Shown: positions 40,718 to 50,197 of the stretch, in pieces
How the letters are laid out: every line of letters begins with the position of its first letter
How positions within the stretch are numbered: position 1 is the stretch's first letter
NCBI GenBank assembly: GCA_001936135.1
Contig: CP012809.1
Location: forward strand, 2,281,501 to 2,345,500
Source of the DNA: Saccharomycopsis fibuligera x Saccharomycopsis cf. fibuligera
Taxonomy: Eukaryota > Ascomycota > Saccharomycetes > Ascoideales > Saccharomycopsidaceae
Length of the DNA stretch: 64,000 nt
Direction of reading: 5' to 3'
The notes under the pieces: model-generated
Told to the model about the DNA's origin: nothing
What the model saw: only the letters and a program-made list of their open reading frames with translations
Databases searched by the model: none
Position numbers and translations under genes: made by a program

Positions 40718-42526
40718 TCAATCTTCCATCTCTTCATCACCTTCGCCTTCGCCTTCAATTCCTTCCTCATCATCTTCATCCTCTTTATCTTCATCACCAC
40801 GAGTTTCCGACTCAGCAAGTTGCTCAGCGTAATCCTTATGATACTTTCTAGCAAGTCTAGAGGCTTTACCTTGTTCATCAGCTTTTTGTTTAGCCAAAAT
40901 TTGCAATTCTCTCAATGATTCACCAAATGCTTTTCTAACCGACTTATTGGAGAAAGCATCCCATATTTTCAATGGACCACTAACCCCACCTGCAACAATG
41001 TGACCAGCTACTTCAAGATCACCGGCAAAAGCAGTACTTAGCACATTACCAACCCCCAAATCTCTAGACAAAACCATACTTGGCTTAATATCAGAACTAG
41101 CAATACTTTGCACTGGAACTTTCCACAATTTGACTGACTTGTCGCCCATACCACTAGTGACCAACATACCAGGAATATACTGGTTAGGCTGCAATGATGA
41201 AATCCCCGAATCGTGAGCTTGAAGTTTCCATAATGGTTTCTTATCTTCCTTAGTGATATCAAAACAATAGATGGCCCCCGTATCCGTACCAGCGTAAAAA
41301 ATGTTTTCATTAGACTGATCACCAAAACTAACCGTTTCCACCTCCTCGCCAGGATTAACTTTCCAGCGCTTCACCATGTCTGCCTCATTAGCAATTCTGA
41401 CATCGGAAATACAAACTGACCCGTCATACCCACCAGACAATAATATTGAGCCAGCGCCAGCGGCAGTGGTATTTGGATGCCACTGTATCGAGGAAACTGC
41501 TTTGCCGCCATGGATAGTATTCATGCTACGAGCAGCAGTATTTGTGGTCAAGTCCCATAACTTGATGGTTCCGTCAGCTGAGGAAGAGGCTAAGACTGCT
41601 CTGTGGACCTTATTGTGGCTCAATGATAACACAGCATCAGTATGATGAGTGGTGACGTGTGCGTTCTTCTTCTTTTTCTTGTTCTTGGATGATTTTTTGC
41701 TTTTGATACCGTCAAGAGACAATGGCTCACCCAAGATAGCATCAGGAAATGCTTTGTCAATAATATCCAAGTTCCAGATTTCAATTTGTGGATCGAAGGT
41801 CCCAACAGCGGCAAAGTTTCCAACATTGGTATTGTCATTTGGTCCGGATGGCTTAAAACTTAACCATTCGGTGCAAAGTGGAAACGAAGGCAACATTAAA
41901 TCATGATGAACGTATAAATTGCTTTCTCTAACCATACCGTTCTTAGCATCCGGATCCAATTGGTCTCTTTCGTCTTCCTCGGCACCGTCTGGAGCGCCAG
42001 CACCGTCATCATAGACGTAAACGTCCAAATATGAAACTTCATCCTCAGTACGACCAGACAAGATTAAATTGTCATTTGGATATATTTGTAACTCTTGTTT
42101 ATCTTCGTTTTGATCATCTTCGGTAGGTAAAGTCAAATATGGATCTTCGCCTTCTTCTTCTTCAACGTATCTAACGTCAGAAGATAATCCTGGAATAAAT
42201 GTAACCTTTTCCCCGTCCTGAGTAGAATCTTGATTATTGGTATCATCGTCATCATAATGTTCAAAATCGTATTCTTTCAAATCATCATCCACTTCAAGTT
42301 GCGATTTTAAAGCACCAGCAGCCTTAGCAGCTTTGGCAGTACTAGATTCCTGTTCTGCTTCTTCTGCTTCTTCGTCTTCTTCTGCGTTGGCCAAATCATT
42401 TTTGGCATCATCAAGCTGTAATTGAGCAAGCTCATTGATACGTTCTAATTCAGAATCATCAAGCTCGTATTTTTCAGGAAATTCAGAGGCAAATCCTCTA
42501 GGAACCCAACAATTGGCGGAAATCAT
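40718..42526 (-). CDS. PWP1: WD40 ribosome-biogenesis protein Pwp1
   Basis: A nucleolar WD-repeat protein of early 60S assembly (5.8S/25S region). The 602-residue product (yeast 576) begins MISANCWVPRGFASEFPEKY, nearly the yeast start. An acidic segment follows (about residues 45-100), then LPSFPLCTEWLSFKPSGPND, also conserved. WD repeats follow with endings such as IEIWN, IKLWD, VCISD, VKLWK and LKIWD. A Lys-rich insert (SKKSSKNKKKKK) sits between repeats. The C terminus is acidic (GDEDKEDEDDEEG). The promoter shares PAC and A/T motifs with NMT1. Confidence 0.95.
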   Translation of the reverse strand: MISANCWVPRGFASEFPEKYELDDSELERINELAQLQLDDAKNDLANAEEDEEAEEAEQESSTAKAAKAAGALKSQLEVDDDLKEYDFEHYDDDDTNNQDSTQDGEKVTFIPGLSSDVRYVEEEEGEDPYLTLPTEDDQNEDKQELQIYPNDNLILSGRTEDEVSYLDVYVYDDGAGAPDGAEEDERDQLDPDAKNGMVRESNLYVHHDLMLPSFPLCTEWLSFKPSGPNDNTNVGNFAAVGTFDPQIEIWNLDIIDKAFPDAILGEPLSLDGIKSKKSSKNKKKKKNAHVTTHHTDAVLSLSHNKVHRAVLASSSADGTIKLWDLTTNTAARSMNTIHGGKAVSSIQWHPNTTAAGAGSILLSGGYDGSVCISDVRIANEADMVKRWKVNPGEEVETVSFGDQSNENIFYAGTDTGAIYCFDITKEDKKPLWKLQAHDSGISSLQPNQYIPGMLVTSGMGDKSVKLWKVPVQSIASSDIKPSMVLSRDLGVGNVLSTAFAGDLEVAGHIVAGGVSGPLKIWDAFSNKSVRKAFGESLRELQILAKQKADEQGKASRLARKYHKDYAEQLAESETRGDEDKEDEDDEEGIEGEGEGDEEMED

Positions 42527-42931
42527 TATTGAACTGTATTATGGTGATTATTTTTGTTGATGATATTAATAATCAGTTGAGTGTCAATCAGGCACAATCA
42601 CCAAAAAGCGGTTAATAGCTCTAGCTAGCTGTAGCTAAGCTGAAATTTTTCACGATGAGAAGAGGACAAAAAAAAAAAAAAAAAAATTTTTTTAACTGTA
42701 CGACCCTGCACAATGGTGCATTTCAACGCTTACCCGCGCAAGTGAGGCTCCAAAAATCGCACAACAAAATGGAAAATGGCCACCAAACAAGAATCAGGAA
42801 TCACTGGATGGATGGGTTGACGGATTCAGGATTGGCTGATTTGGTTGATGTTGGAGAAGAGTTATAATACTACCGTCAAATAGTTCAAATTGCCAAGTCA
42901 TTCAAAAAAGCTTAATACGGCACAACACAAC
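42527..42931. promoter_or_regulatory. divergent PWP1 / NMT1 promoter with PAC and A/T-run motifs
   Basis: CGATGAG at 42653-42659 (PAC-like) and a poly-A/poly-T run (A 42668-42686, T 42687-42693) lie about 125-170 bp from the PWP1 start, with TGAAATTTTT (42641-42650) beside them. This is the promoter signature of ribosome-biogenesis genes. The TTG-started extension of the NMT1 frame (42890) is not a gene start. Confidence 0.75.
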
Positions 42932-44332
42932 ATGTCCGACAAACCACCGCAATCTAACGACCAGGTGTCTAATCAAGAAGCCCCAAAAAAGAAGACCCTT
43001 GAGGACCTTTTGAAACTTCTTGCCCTTCAACCGGAAGATGATGAGCCAAAGCCTAAACCGATGAAAGATTACAAATTTTGGAAAACTCAACCGGTGCCTA
43101 CATTTGACGAGAAATTTTCCTCCGAGGGGCCAATTGACAAACCTAAAAAACCTGAAGATATCCCAGAAGAGCCATCAGCATTGTTGAAAGATTTTGAGTG
43201 GGTTACTTTGGATTTGAACACTGATGACATCAAAGACGTCTATGAATTATTGCATGAGAACTACGTTGAAGACTCAAGTGCAATTTTCAGATTCAAATAC
43301 AGTAGGGAATTTTTCAATTGGGGACTCAAACCACCAGGATGGAAAAAAGAATGGCATGTGGGAGTTAGAGTGAAGGACACTAAAAGATTAGTGGCTTTCA
43401 TTGCCGGTATTCCTCTTGATTTGGAGTTACACGGAAAGAAAATCAAGTCTGCAGAAATCAATTTTATTTGCGTGCACAAGAAACTCAGAAATAAAAGATT
43501 GGCTCCCGTGTTGATCAAAGAAGTTACTAGAAGAGTCAACCGTGCTGATATATGGCAAGCATTTTACACCGCCGGAGTGGTATTACCTAAACCAGTTACT
43601 GTTTGTAGATACACTCATAGACCATTGAATTGGCCAAAATTGAAAGACGTTGGGTTTTCCGGATTGCCACCAAACAAGACGATGGAAGACATGATCAAGA
43701 AGTACGAATTGCCATCACAAACAGCCACTTCAGGATTGCGTGCTGCTGAATTCAAAGACGTTGAGCAAATTTATGAGTTGTACGACGCGTTCCATAATAG
43801 ATACGAAATTGTGCAAAGACTTAGCAAAGAGGATATTGCACATTGGTTCCTTGGCAGCACCGATGAAACTGAGGCCAAGGTGAATCAGAAAGTGATCAAG
43901 ACCTTTGTTGTTAAAGATGCAGACGGCAAAATCACTGACTTCTTCTCTTTTTACTTGTTGCCATTCAGCGTGTTGGAAAACCCAGCTCATGGTCAATTGA
44001 ATGTGGCATACTTGTTTTACTATGCCTCGTCAGTGGGGATTGGCAAGACCAGGGAAGACAAGGAGAACCAGAAACTTTTGAAAGTGCGTCTTAGCCAGTT
44101 GATCAAAGACGCATTGATTATTGCTAAGCAAATGGATATTGATGTGTTTAATGCATTGACGTCCCAGGACAATACATTGTTCTTGGAAGATTTGGACTTT
44201 GGATTAGGTGACGGATACTTGAACTATTATCTCTTCAACTGGAGAAGTTTCCCAATTGATGGTGGCTTCAACCAGGAAACCAAGGAGTTGGAATCAGAAA
44301 AGGGCAGTGGTGTGGGTGTTGTAATGCTCTGA
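42932..44332 (+). CDS. NMT1: glycylpeptide N-myristoyltransferase
   Basis: Transfers myristate from myristoyl-CoA to N-terminal glycine of many cytosolic proteins. The 466-residue protein (yeast 455, Candida albicans 451) starts MSDKPPQSND. It contains MKDYKFWKTQPVP, FRFKYSREFFNWGLKPPGWK, VEINF-like AEINFICVHKKLRNKRLAPV (acyl-CoA site), YTHRPLNWPKL, DFFSFYLLPF, DVFNALTSQDNT and the C-terminal GVGVVML, whose carboxylate acts in catalysis. The ATG at 42932 is chosen because the frame upstream starts only with TTG. Confidence 0.97.
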   Translation: MSDKPPQSNDQVSNQEAPKKKTLEDLLKLLALQPEDDEPKPKPMKDYKFWKTQPVPTFDEKFSSEGPIDKPKKPEDIPEEPSALLKDFEWVTLDLNTDDIKDVYELLHENYVEDSSAIFRFKYSREFFNWGLKPPGWKKEWHVGVRVKDTKRLVAFIAGIPLDLELHGKKIKSAEINFICVHKKLRNKRLAPVLIKEVTRRVNRADIWQAFYTAGVVLPKPVTVCRYTHRPLNWPKLKDVGFSGLPPNKTMEDMIKKYELPSQTATSGLRAAEFKDVEQIYELYDAFHNRYEIVQRLSKEDIAHWFLGSTDETEAKVNQKVIKTFVVKDADGKITDFFSFYLLPFSVLENPAHGQLNVAYLFYYASSVGIGKTREDKENQKLLKVRLSQLIKDALIIAKQMDIDVFNALTSQDNTLFLEDLDFGLGDGYLNYYLFNWRSFPIDGGFNQETKELESEKGSGVGVVML

Positions 44333-45009
44333 GCGATGTTACATATCATATACACATTTCTCTGTACTTCATTTGCTAGACTTTACTTAATATCAATTGC
44401 CATTAGCAGCTTTGGACCATTTTGATCTTCTGCTCTGTCTTGTCCTGTCTTGTAAAGCCATGTCGGCGCTTAGAGAACGCAATGCGCTGGCGTGTACCTG
44501 TGTGGGTTTAGCAAATTGCGCGGTGTGTCATCCATGCCGATACCTGCCAGAGTATGCTAATGTATGCCAGCTATATGCAACTTATCACATGATGTGATGC
44601 TATGGTCATTTTTTCACTTTTTTTTTTTTGCCTGAGCGGCTGACTGACTGAGTGTGTGAGTGACCGGGGTGCGAGCCATGGTGTGAGCGAAAATGACAAT
44701 TGACTAATAGTGCGTGCGCAAAGCGTGACAGGCGGATGACCCTCGCTCAGGTGTGCAATTGCAGAGCTGGCGCTGCTGCTATATAGCCTCCAGGGTCTCC
44801 ACACTTTTCCTTCGCGATTTCTATAGAAAATAATTCACTATAGCACTGTATCAACAACACATTTTGCCATTTGTTTTCTTTACCATTTTGCAAAGCAACA
44901 AGCTGTTATTATCGCATTTCTCATTCCCAACAATCATACTCTCTAAGTTAGTCCTTCACTTTCTTTCCCACAACCACAACCACAACCACAACCAAATAGC
45001 AACACCAAT
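44333..45009 (+). other. NMT1 3' end and promoter of the PAR32-like gene
   Basis: No gene is seen. A short perfect palindrome (ATCACAT-G-ATGTGAT, 44584-44598) and a GA/TG-rich stretch at 44630-44680 occur here. The last 200 bp are rich in CCACAACCAC-type repeats just before the PAR32-like ATG (44972-44992), with TTTCTTTCCC nearby. Confidence 0.55.
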
Positions 45010-45504
45010 ATGACCGTCAGCGCCTCATCGTCGCCGCGCCTTGAGCCAATAACCAGCAACAAGGAAAAAGTCTATACCTCCATTGGCAGAGGTGGAGGAG
45101 GCAACATTTTCCAGACCGAGGAAAAAGCTTCTCCAAGACTAGTCCCTGTATCTTCCGGTGGCCCCCAAGTGCCTGCAGACCAGAAAAAGTTTTCCATCTC
45201 CAGAGGTGGTTACGGTAACATCAAGGACAATAGCCCCGACACCAAGGCCAGATCTCCAAGGTTGGCTCCGGAAAGTGAGGAGGAATTAGTGCAGAATTTG
45301 CAGCCTTTGGATAGCGTTAGAAGTATTGGCAGAGGTGGATTTGGTAACCAGATCAGGCATATACATTCTAGAGAAAACACTCCTCGCTCGCAGTCTAAGG
45401 AGAGGGTGAATACCATAAATAGCAATAATAAGGGCAAACAGACGAATAGCACGACGTCTGGGAAGAGCAGCGTGGTGGGGAAGCTCAAAAAGATCTTTAG
45501 ATGA
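45010..45504 (+). CDS. DUF3602 / Par32-like protein with three GRGGxGN motifs
   Basis: A 164-residue low-complexity protein with three copies of a GRGG-type motif: IGRGGGGN (about residue 26), ISRGGYGN (about 61) and IGRGGFGN (about 104). Repeated PRLxP segments (SPRLEP, SPRLVP, SPRLAP) precede each. It has a Ser/Asn-rich tail and a basic end VGKLKKIFR. This repeat pattern defines the fungal DUF3602 family, whose best-studied member is yeast Par32, a TORC1-regulated inhibitor of the ammonium transporters Mep1 and Mep3. Family assignment is confident; the transporter role is inferred by homology and not seen in the sequence. Confidence 0.82.
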   Translation: MTVSASSSPRLEPITSNKEKVYTSIGRGGGGNIFQTEEKASPRLVPVSSGGPQVPADQKKFSISRGGYGNIKDNSPDTKARSPRLAPESEEELVQNLQPLDSVRSIGRGGFGNQIRHIHSRENTPRSQSKERVNTINSNNKGKQTNSTTSGKSSVVGKLKKIFR

Positions 45505-46107
45505 GCTTTCAAATGCCATTATTGTTATTTGTTACCATTATTACACATTCATGTTTCTTGTCTTTTGTCACTGCTGTCTGTTGTCACTGCTTTAAATTTT
45601 CCTAATGTTTATCAAAAACTCCTCCTAAATGCAAAAACTCACTGTTTTTGTTGCCATGGCTCTATTTTACATTCTTCTCTGTTCAGCTATTTTTGTCGTT
45701 TCGTTTTCTGTTCTAATCTGTCTTCCAGATTATTTGTTCTCATTCTGGTTATTTTTATGTGTTTTTCTGTTTTTCTGTTTTTCTGGTTTTACTCTATTTT
45801 TTCGACTTTTGCTCCTGTTTAATTATGTTCTATTGGTTTTTTCAATTTTAATTTCTAAGTTTTGTTTTGTTTACGGCTCATCTTACACTGAGTATTTTGG
45901 TTTACATTTGTAGTACACTGATTAATTACAAAGCAGCCTATCAAAGTTGATCAACAACCACGCACATCAAGATTAAATCAAAAGAGAATAGAAAACGAAA
46001 CATAAACGTCGTAGCAAAAGATAATTTCAAAACATCAAAAAAACAAACATCGATAGGAAGAGGAAATAAAAACACTATAGTACACATACACACATCAAAC
46101 AAATACT
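45505..46107. other. convergent spacer, PAR32-like / MHF2
   Basis: The left part (about 45530-45900) is strikingly T-rich and the right part (about 45950-46100) A-rich, mirror-image 3' UTR composition for two converging genes. Overlapping open frames of about 95 codons in the T-rich stretch are hydrophobic translations of poly-pyrimidine DNA. Confidence 0.55.
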
Positions 46108-46461
46108 TCAAAAATCCAATACCAACAATCCAGAAATCGCTTCCAAATGTCTAACATCCAAAATCTTATTCTGTCCCACCGCGTCTTCACCATTTGCATT
46201 CAAAGCACCGGCATCAGCATCATTCCCATCTTCCTGTCCCTGTTTCTGTTTCTCCTCGTCCTCTTCTGCCTCTTCCTGCAATCGATGCTCATTTGATCTC
46301 AAAATCGCCTCAGTGGCGAATATCTTCAAGTACTCATTCACCAACTTTACTGTATTTTTTGTAATTTTCACTTGTTGTTGCTGATTTTGATCTTCAAATA
46401 TCGCTGTTTGGAACAATCTGGCGATTGTTTGCGGTTTGAAGTCGGTTTCTTGGTGGTCCAT
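46108..46461 (-). CDS. MHF2: Mhf2/CENP-X histone-fold protein
   Basis: Mhf2 pairs with Mhf1 (CENP-S) to bind DNA, working with the FANCM/Mph1 helicase and at kinetochores. From M at 46461 the product is 117 residues. DFKPQTIARLFQ, then ITKNTVKLVNEYLKIFATEA and LRSNEHRLQEE, and finally LDVRHLEAISGLLVLDF match the three helices and the terminal LLLDF of CENP-X. Residues about 64-99 form an acidic, Gln/Asn-rich insertion between the second and third helices, absent from the roughly 80-residue yeast and human proteins. The frame extends upstream to an ATG at 46614 with 51 hydrophobic or low-conservation residues. I prefer the inner start because it fits the fold and a TATA-like TATTTATATTTAAT lies upstream. 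Confidence 0.8.
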   Translation of the reverse strand: MDHQETDFKPQTIARLFQTAIFEDQNQQQQVKITKNTVKLVNEYLKIFATEAILRSNEHRLQEEAEEDEEKQKQGQEDGNDADAGALNANGEDAVGQNKILDVRHLEAISGLLVLDF

Positions 46462-47204
46462 TTTCGAGATGTAATCCAGTGTTGATTGCGCACTATGGGC
46501 CTTGGCAATTACAAAATTAAATATAAATATTAAAGGCAGTTCAAATCGTATGGGTGATAATGAGAACGGGCTCAGATATTTTGATGTTGTTATTGATGAT
46601 TGTTGTACTGGCATTCATGTGGTGGATATCGCAGCGACGCGGGAATCAAGTAAAGCGTCCGCCAGGGCACCGTAACACAGACTGTTCCAACTCTTTGCTC
46701 CTAGCTCTATAGGATACACCGCTTCAAAGTACACCACAACTTGAGTTACGCATTCACAAACTAACAGATTGATATTTAGAAAATAATGTTTATAAAAAGT
46801 ATCTATTTACATGCAAGATTTTTGTAACAAAAAGATATATTAGAGAAATGCGATTTGATCTGATGTAGTACCCAATTCACTTTCTTATTCTCCGGTTCTT
46901 CCATCTTCCAAGATTGTTGAACCACATCAAGATAATGATGACAATGATTTATTTATTTTACATTAAGCTGGTGGGCCACCCCCACATAGTAATACTTCTT
47001 TCAAGCGCTGTCTGTTTGTCCAAGCAGAAATCAAGTCCATATTACAACATTCACTTGACCACCAAAACTAACACTCGCTTCATTCATTCCCTAATTCACT
47101 GGTTCACAGTAACATCCATAAAATGAAATGATGCCACGGTGATATGCAAATGAACCCACACAATAACCCACATAGTAGCACTGGAAAGACGCCTTCCTGC
47201 TTGC
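46462..47204. other. MHF2 promoter and COX24 3' region
   Basis: No supported gene. The first 150 bp hold the possible MHF2 extension and an AT-rich, TATA-like stretch near 46515-46535. The rest, up to 47204, is the downstream region of COX24 (minus strand). An open frame of 70 codons at 46914 is unsupported. Confidence 0.45.
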
Positions 47205-47609
47205 TCATTTACCCAACTTTTGTCTTAATGCTCTCTGAGCCTTTCTTCTTTTTCTCAACTTGTGCTTCTTCATCTTTAATCTTCTTTTTCTCATAACTGA
47301 ATCCAACTTGATTTCTTCTATTACACCATTTTTTCTATCCATGATTTGCCCAATTTGGCTTATCCCCGTAGTTGTTGGTTTGTTGTTTTGTTGTTGTGGT
47401 TGTGGTTGGATGAAATCAAAAATGCTTTTCTGCACTGCTGGGGCAGATACTGGGCTCTGTTTTATAAGTGATGAAGGTGATGATAATGGTATTCTAAGCA
47501 TAGCTAACTGTTGTACGTTGGCGCTTGCCATGCTGAGGTGTCTGATGGGTAGCACTGTCTTGAAAGCACCTCCCTGGAGGGCCATTCTTTTAGCAATGGC
47601 GCTGAACAT
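47205..47609 (-). CDS. COX24: mitochondrial small-subunit ribosomal protein mS38 (Cox24/Qri5)
   Basis: The 134-residue protein ends in the conserved mS38/AURKAIP1 motif: KLDSVMRKRRLKMKKHKLRK, RRKAQRALRQKLG. This is the nearly universal basic tail that sits in the mitochondrial small subunit. Yeast Cox24/Qri5 (mS38) is needed for COX1 mRNA translation and splicing. The N terminus MFSAIAKRMALQGGAFKTVL followed by RHLS looks like a cleavable mitochondrial presequence. It is divergently transcribed from YKE2. Confidence 0.9.
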   Translation of the reverse strand: MFSAIAKRMALQGGAFKTVLPIRHLSMASANVQQLAMLRIPLSSPSSLIKQSPVSAPAVQKSIFDFIQPQPQQQNNKPTTTGISQIGQIMDRKNGVIEEIKLDSVMRKRRLKMKKHKLRKRRKAQRALRQKLGK

Positions 47610-47959
47610 TGTTTATGTGTGTGCGTATGGTGTATGCTACAACAGTACGCCTTTGTCAAGTTGGCTCTTGTTAGCTTTGTAGTGATTTTTGATTTTTGAT
47701 TTTTGATTTTTGATTTTGCAATTTTTGTCAATTTTTTTTTTTCTTTCTTTCTTTCGGTGTTCGCAGGCAGTTTGAAAAGCGGGTGAGTGCTGAGAGACTG
47801 ATTGATCGATCGCTGAACGGACAGTGAGAGTAAAGAGTATGGCCGAAGGTGGTGTAACGCTGTGTAAATGATCAGCTTTAATGATCCTTTGGCTTTGTCA
47901 AGTTTACAGCAACTACTTTCGACCACTATTAAAAGTATAATAAATTACTATTAAAAAAA
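47610..47959. promoter_or_regulatory. divergent COX24 / YKE2 promoter
   Basis: A 350-bp shared region. It contains a GATTTTT tandem repeat (four perfect 7-bp units and a partial one, 47684-47717) about 75 bp upstream of COX24, plus T-rich DNA to 47755. YKE2 is preceded by A-rich leader sequence. Confidence 0.75.
47684..47717. repeat. 7-bp GATTTTT tandem repeat
   Basis: Four perfect GATTTTT units (47684-47711) and a partial fifth, in the COX24/YKE2 promoter. Confidence 0.95.
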
Positions 47960-48588
47960 ATGGCCACCAGTCAGCAGAAATTCGAGCAGTTGTCGGTCGA
48001 CTACACGAAACTTCAGAACGGTATGTATAATCTCTCGAATACTTTCTACTGTCATTGGTGATTTGATTCAATATGTGGGTCAGTCATGATCAATTATCAA
48101 TTGATTACTTCTTTGGTCAAGATCAGTATTGAAAATTAAATAACTAGATTATCGCAACGTTGATCTGTACTAAACCACTTGATGTATTACATGCGTATCA
48201 TTCAAATCTCAAGCTAGCATACTAACAAAGAGCAGACCTCAACGAACTAGTACAGGCCAGACAAAAACTTGAAACCCAGTTTCAAGAAAACAAAATCGTC
48301 CAAGATGAACTCCAGGCCGTCAAAAACGACCTAGCCTCAAAAAAGCTCACCACACCACCGAAAGTATACAAGCAAACTGGATCGATCCTCTTGCCGGTGA
48401 AGTTCGAAGACAGCGAAACTAACGTCAACAAGAGAATCGAATTCATTACGGGAGAAATCAAAAGAGTCGAGGCGAAATTGAAGGACACTAATGCTAACCT
48501 TGAAAAAAAGAGAGATGAGTTGATCAAGTTGAGAGATAGTGTTCAACAACAGGGCGGTGTTCCGGGAGCTGCTGTTGCTGGGGCTTAG
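47960..48588 (+). CDS. YKE2: prefoldin subunit 6 (Yke2/Gim1), spliced
   Basis: A beta-type subunit of the cytosolic prefoldin hexamer, which delivers nascent actin and tubulin to the CCT chaperonin. Exons 47960-48020 and 48236-48588 join to a 137-residue protein. It begins MATSQQKFEQLSVDYTKLQN and continues DLNELVQARQKLETQFQENK. The central block VYKQTGSILLPVKF and NVNKRIEFITGEIKR match yeast Yke2 (VYKLTG, LLPV, NVDKRLEFI). Two coiled-coil helices flank a beta hairpin. The conserved N-terminal helix appears only after splicing. The tail is Gly/Ala-rich. Confidence 0.94.
48021..48235 (+). other. spliceosomal intron in YKE2
   Basis: A 215-nt intron starts GTATGT (48021), has a perfect TACTAAC branch site at 48220-48226 and ends CAG at 48235. 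Splicing restores the prefoldin N-terminal helix in phase. Confidence 0.95.
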
Positions 48589-49003
48589 TGCGGGGGAAGT
48601 GGATATATGATAATTTTGTTTTGCTGTTTTCAATTCATTTTAATGTTATGGTTATTTTCCTTTTACGAAACCAGCTGGCGTTATATTGCGGATTCAGTAG
48701 ATTTCACCATTTGGGCACGCCCCAAAAACGTGCCATTAGAACTTTTACAATTGCCGTAATTACAGAGAAGTTTAGCAGGTTGTCTTTTCGTAAAATACTT
48801 TATTATATAAGACTCTATGTATGGGTAGCAGTATGTGTTATACCTAAGCAAAGTTATAAGTTTGATGTTGAAATTGAAAAGCCAATCACAAGCAGCGTTG
48901 AAAAGGCATTGTTGCACTAAGTATTACGGATATTTCGCTACTCATGGTTTCAGCTCTCTTTATTTAAAATTTAATTGTACTATTAAAAGTCCAGAAAAAG
49001 CAT
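48589..49003. other. convergent YKE2 / COQ9 spacer
   Basis: A 415-bp 3' region for two converging genes. Short open frames on both strands (about 75-110 codons) show no family resemblance. No other feature was recognised. Confidence 0.45.
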
Positions 49004-49978
49004 TCAGCCCCTAGCAAGCTGACTCTTGATCAAATTGATCAATGAAAACCCATTGAAAATTAACCATTCCTGAACACTAGCCACCACCCCATTAACAGAA
49101 TCGTACAACCCAATCTGCTCATCCAAAAACTTGAATGTCTTGTTGAACCCCAAAGACTGGTCAGTCAACATGAATAACTCACACTTGACGAAAATCGCCG
49201 CAATTTTCAATCGTTTTTCATACCAGTCAAATTCGTGAGATTTATCTCCAGCGTAAAACAACACATCGTCAACAAGTTCATAAAGATGCGTTGTTGATGA
49301 TGCTACTTTGGATGGTTGGACCAAATGACTAAGAAGTACTCGTAGGTTGTTTTGCAATTGACGGTTGTCGTGCACGTTGTTTGACAAGTGGGTGATATTG
49401 TACTGCAATCTCTTTGCAATCAAGTACTTGATCCGTTGTGACTCAGAAGCAGGAGATGATGATGGTAAGGCGGCATATTCGTCAGTTTTGATGGCTTCTT
49501 GAAGGGACAATCTCGATTGTTGCAAATAGTAGTCCACCAACTCTTCAACTTCATTATTGTTCTTGCTATTGCTATTATTGAACAAGACTTTTAAATTAGT
49601 TGACTTGTTTGCAAATTCAGTAGCGTGCTTGACCTTATTGATAGAATAGTCGATAGAATTTGCAGTGAACCCGTAGTTCTTGATTGCTTCATTGATGGAG
49701 ACTGACAATATTTGTTCTTTTAAGCCATGTTGTTGGGACCGTAGTCTATCATCACTGTTCAAATGTTCGTAAGAATGGTATGTTCTCAGTACGGATCCTG
49801 GAGCAAGTGCTGGGTTAGCAAAGAGAGCAGCGCTGCGCAAAAGATAAGGACGAGCAATAGTCTTGCTGACGCTCTGGTTAAACACTGATCTCATCATTGC
49901 AGGTACGGCGTTGTGGATAATAATGGTTGCTGTTGTACTGGAATCAGTTGTTAGCTTTCTGATGATCAGTTTGTTCAT
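49004..49978 (-). CDS. COQ9: coenzyme Q biosynthesis protein Coq9
   Basis: A lipid-binding mitochondrial protein of the ubiquinone synthesis complex, which partners with the hydroxylase Coq7. The N terminus is a mitochondrial presequence (MNKLIIRKLTTDSSTTAT, or from the inner M28-M29). HSYEH, then LSVSINEAIKNYGFTANSID, marks the start of the Coq9 core. The family signature LYELVDDVLFYAGDKSHEFD, followed by WYEKRLKIAAIFVKCELFML and FKFLDEQI, occupies about residues 232-290. The start is uncertain between 49978 and the Met pair at residues 28-29; both leave a basic targeting sequence. The 324-residue length exceeds the yeast protein (260). Confidence 0.88.
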   Translation of the reverse strand: MNKLIIRKLTTDSSTTATIIIHNAVPAMMRSVFNQSVSKTIARPYLLRSAALFANPALAPGSVLRTYHSYEHLNSDDRLRSQQHGLKEQILSVSINEAIKNYGFTANSIDYSINKVKHATEFANKSTNLKVLFNNSNSKNNNEVEELVDYYLQQSRLSLQEAIKTDEYAALPSSSPASESQRIKYLIAKRLQYNITHLSNNVHDNRQLQNNLRVLLSHLVQPSKVASSTTHLYELVDDVLFYAGDKSHEFDWYEKRLKIAAIFVKCELFMLTDQSLGFNKTFKFLDEQIGLYDSVNGVVASVQEWLIFNGFSLINLIKSQLARG

Positions 49979-50197
49979 GTTAGCGGTTGGAAAATCGCCC
50001 CACCTTCTTCCGAGCTCCAGGCGTCACCCTCCCGATGCACTCACTACATTAGCGGTGACGATGATGATAATGATGATGATGAGAGCTTACAATAGACCAG
50101 AAGTGGTCATTAATACATCATTTGAGCAGTACTTTGATTAATAATGAATACATATATATATATATATATATATACTGTCCGTGGCAACTACACGCAC
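49979..50197 (-). promoter_or_regulatory. COQ9 promoter / aldolase 3' region with TA repeat
   Basis: A 219-bp spacer between two minus-strand genes. It contains a GATGATGAT tract (50055-50082) and a 23-nt AT alternating run (50152-50174) near the aldolase stop codon. Confidence 0.7.

Noticed and set aside
42890-42931. 14-residue extension of NMT1 starting at TTG
   Set aside because: No ATG in this stretch; the first ATG at 42932 matches the usual Nmt1 N terminus.
45529-45913. Two overlapping 94-97 codon frames
   Set aside because: Translations of a T-rich 3' UTR-like region; hydrophobic low complexity.
46462-46614. N-terminal extension of MHF2 from ATG 46614
   Set aside because: Hydrophobic residues unlike the histone-fold family; a TATA-like element lies inside the segment. 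Kept as an alternative only.
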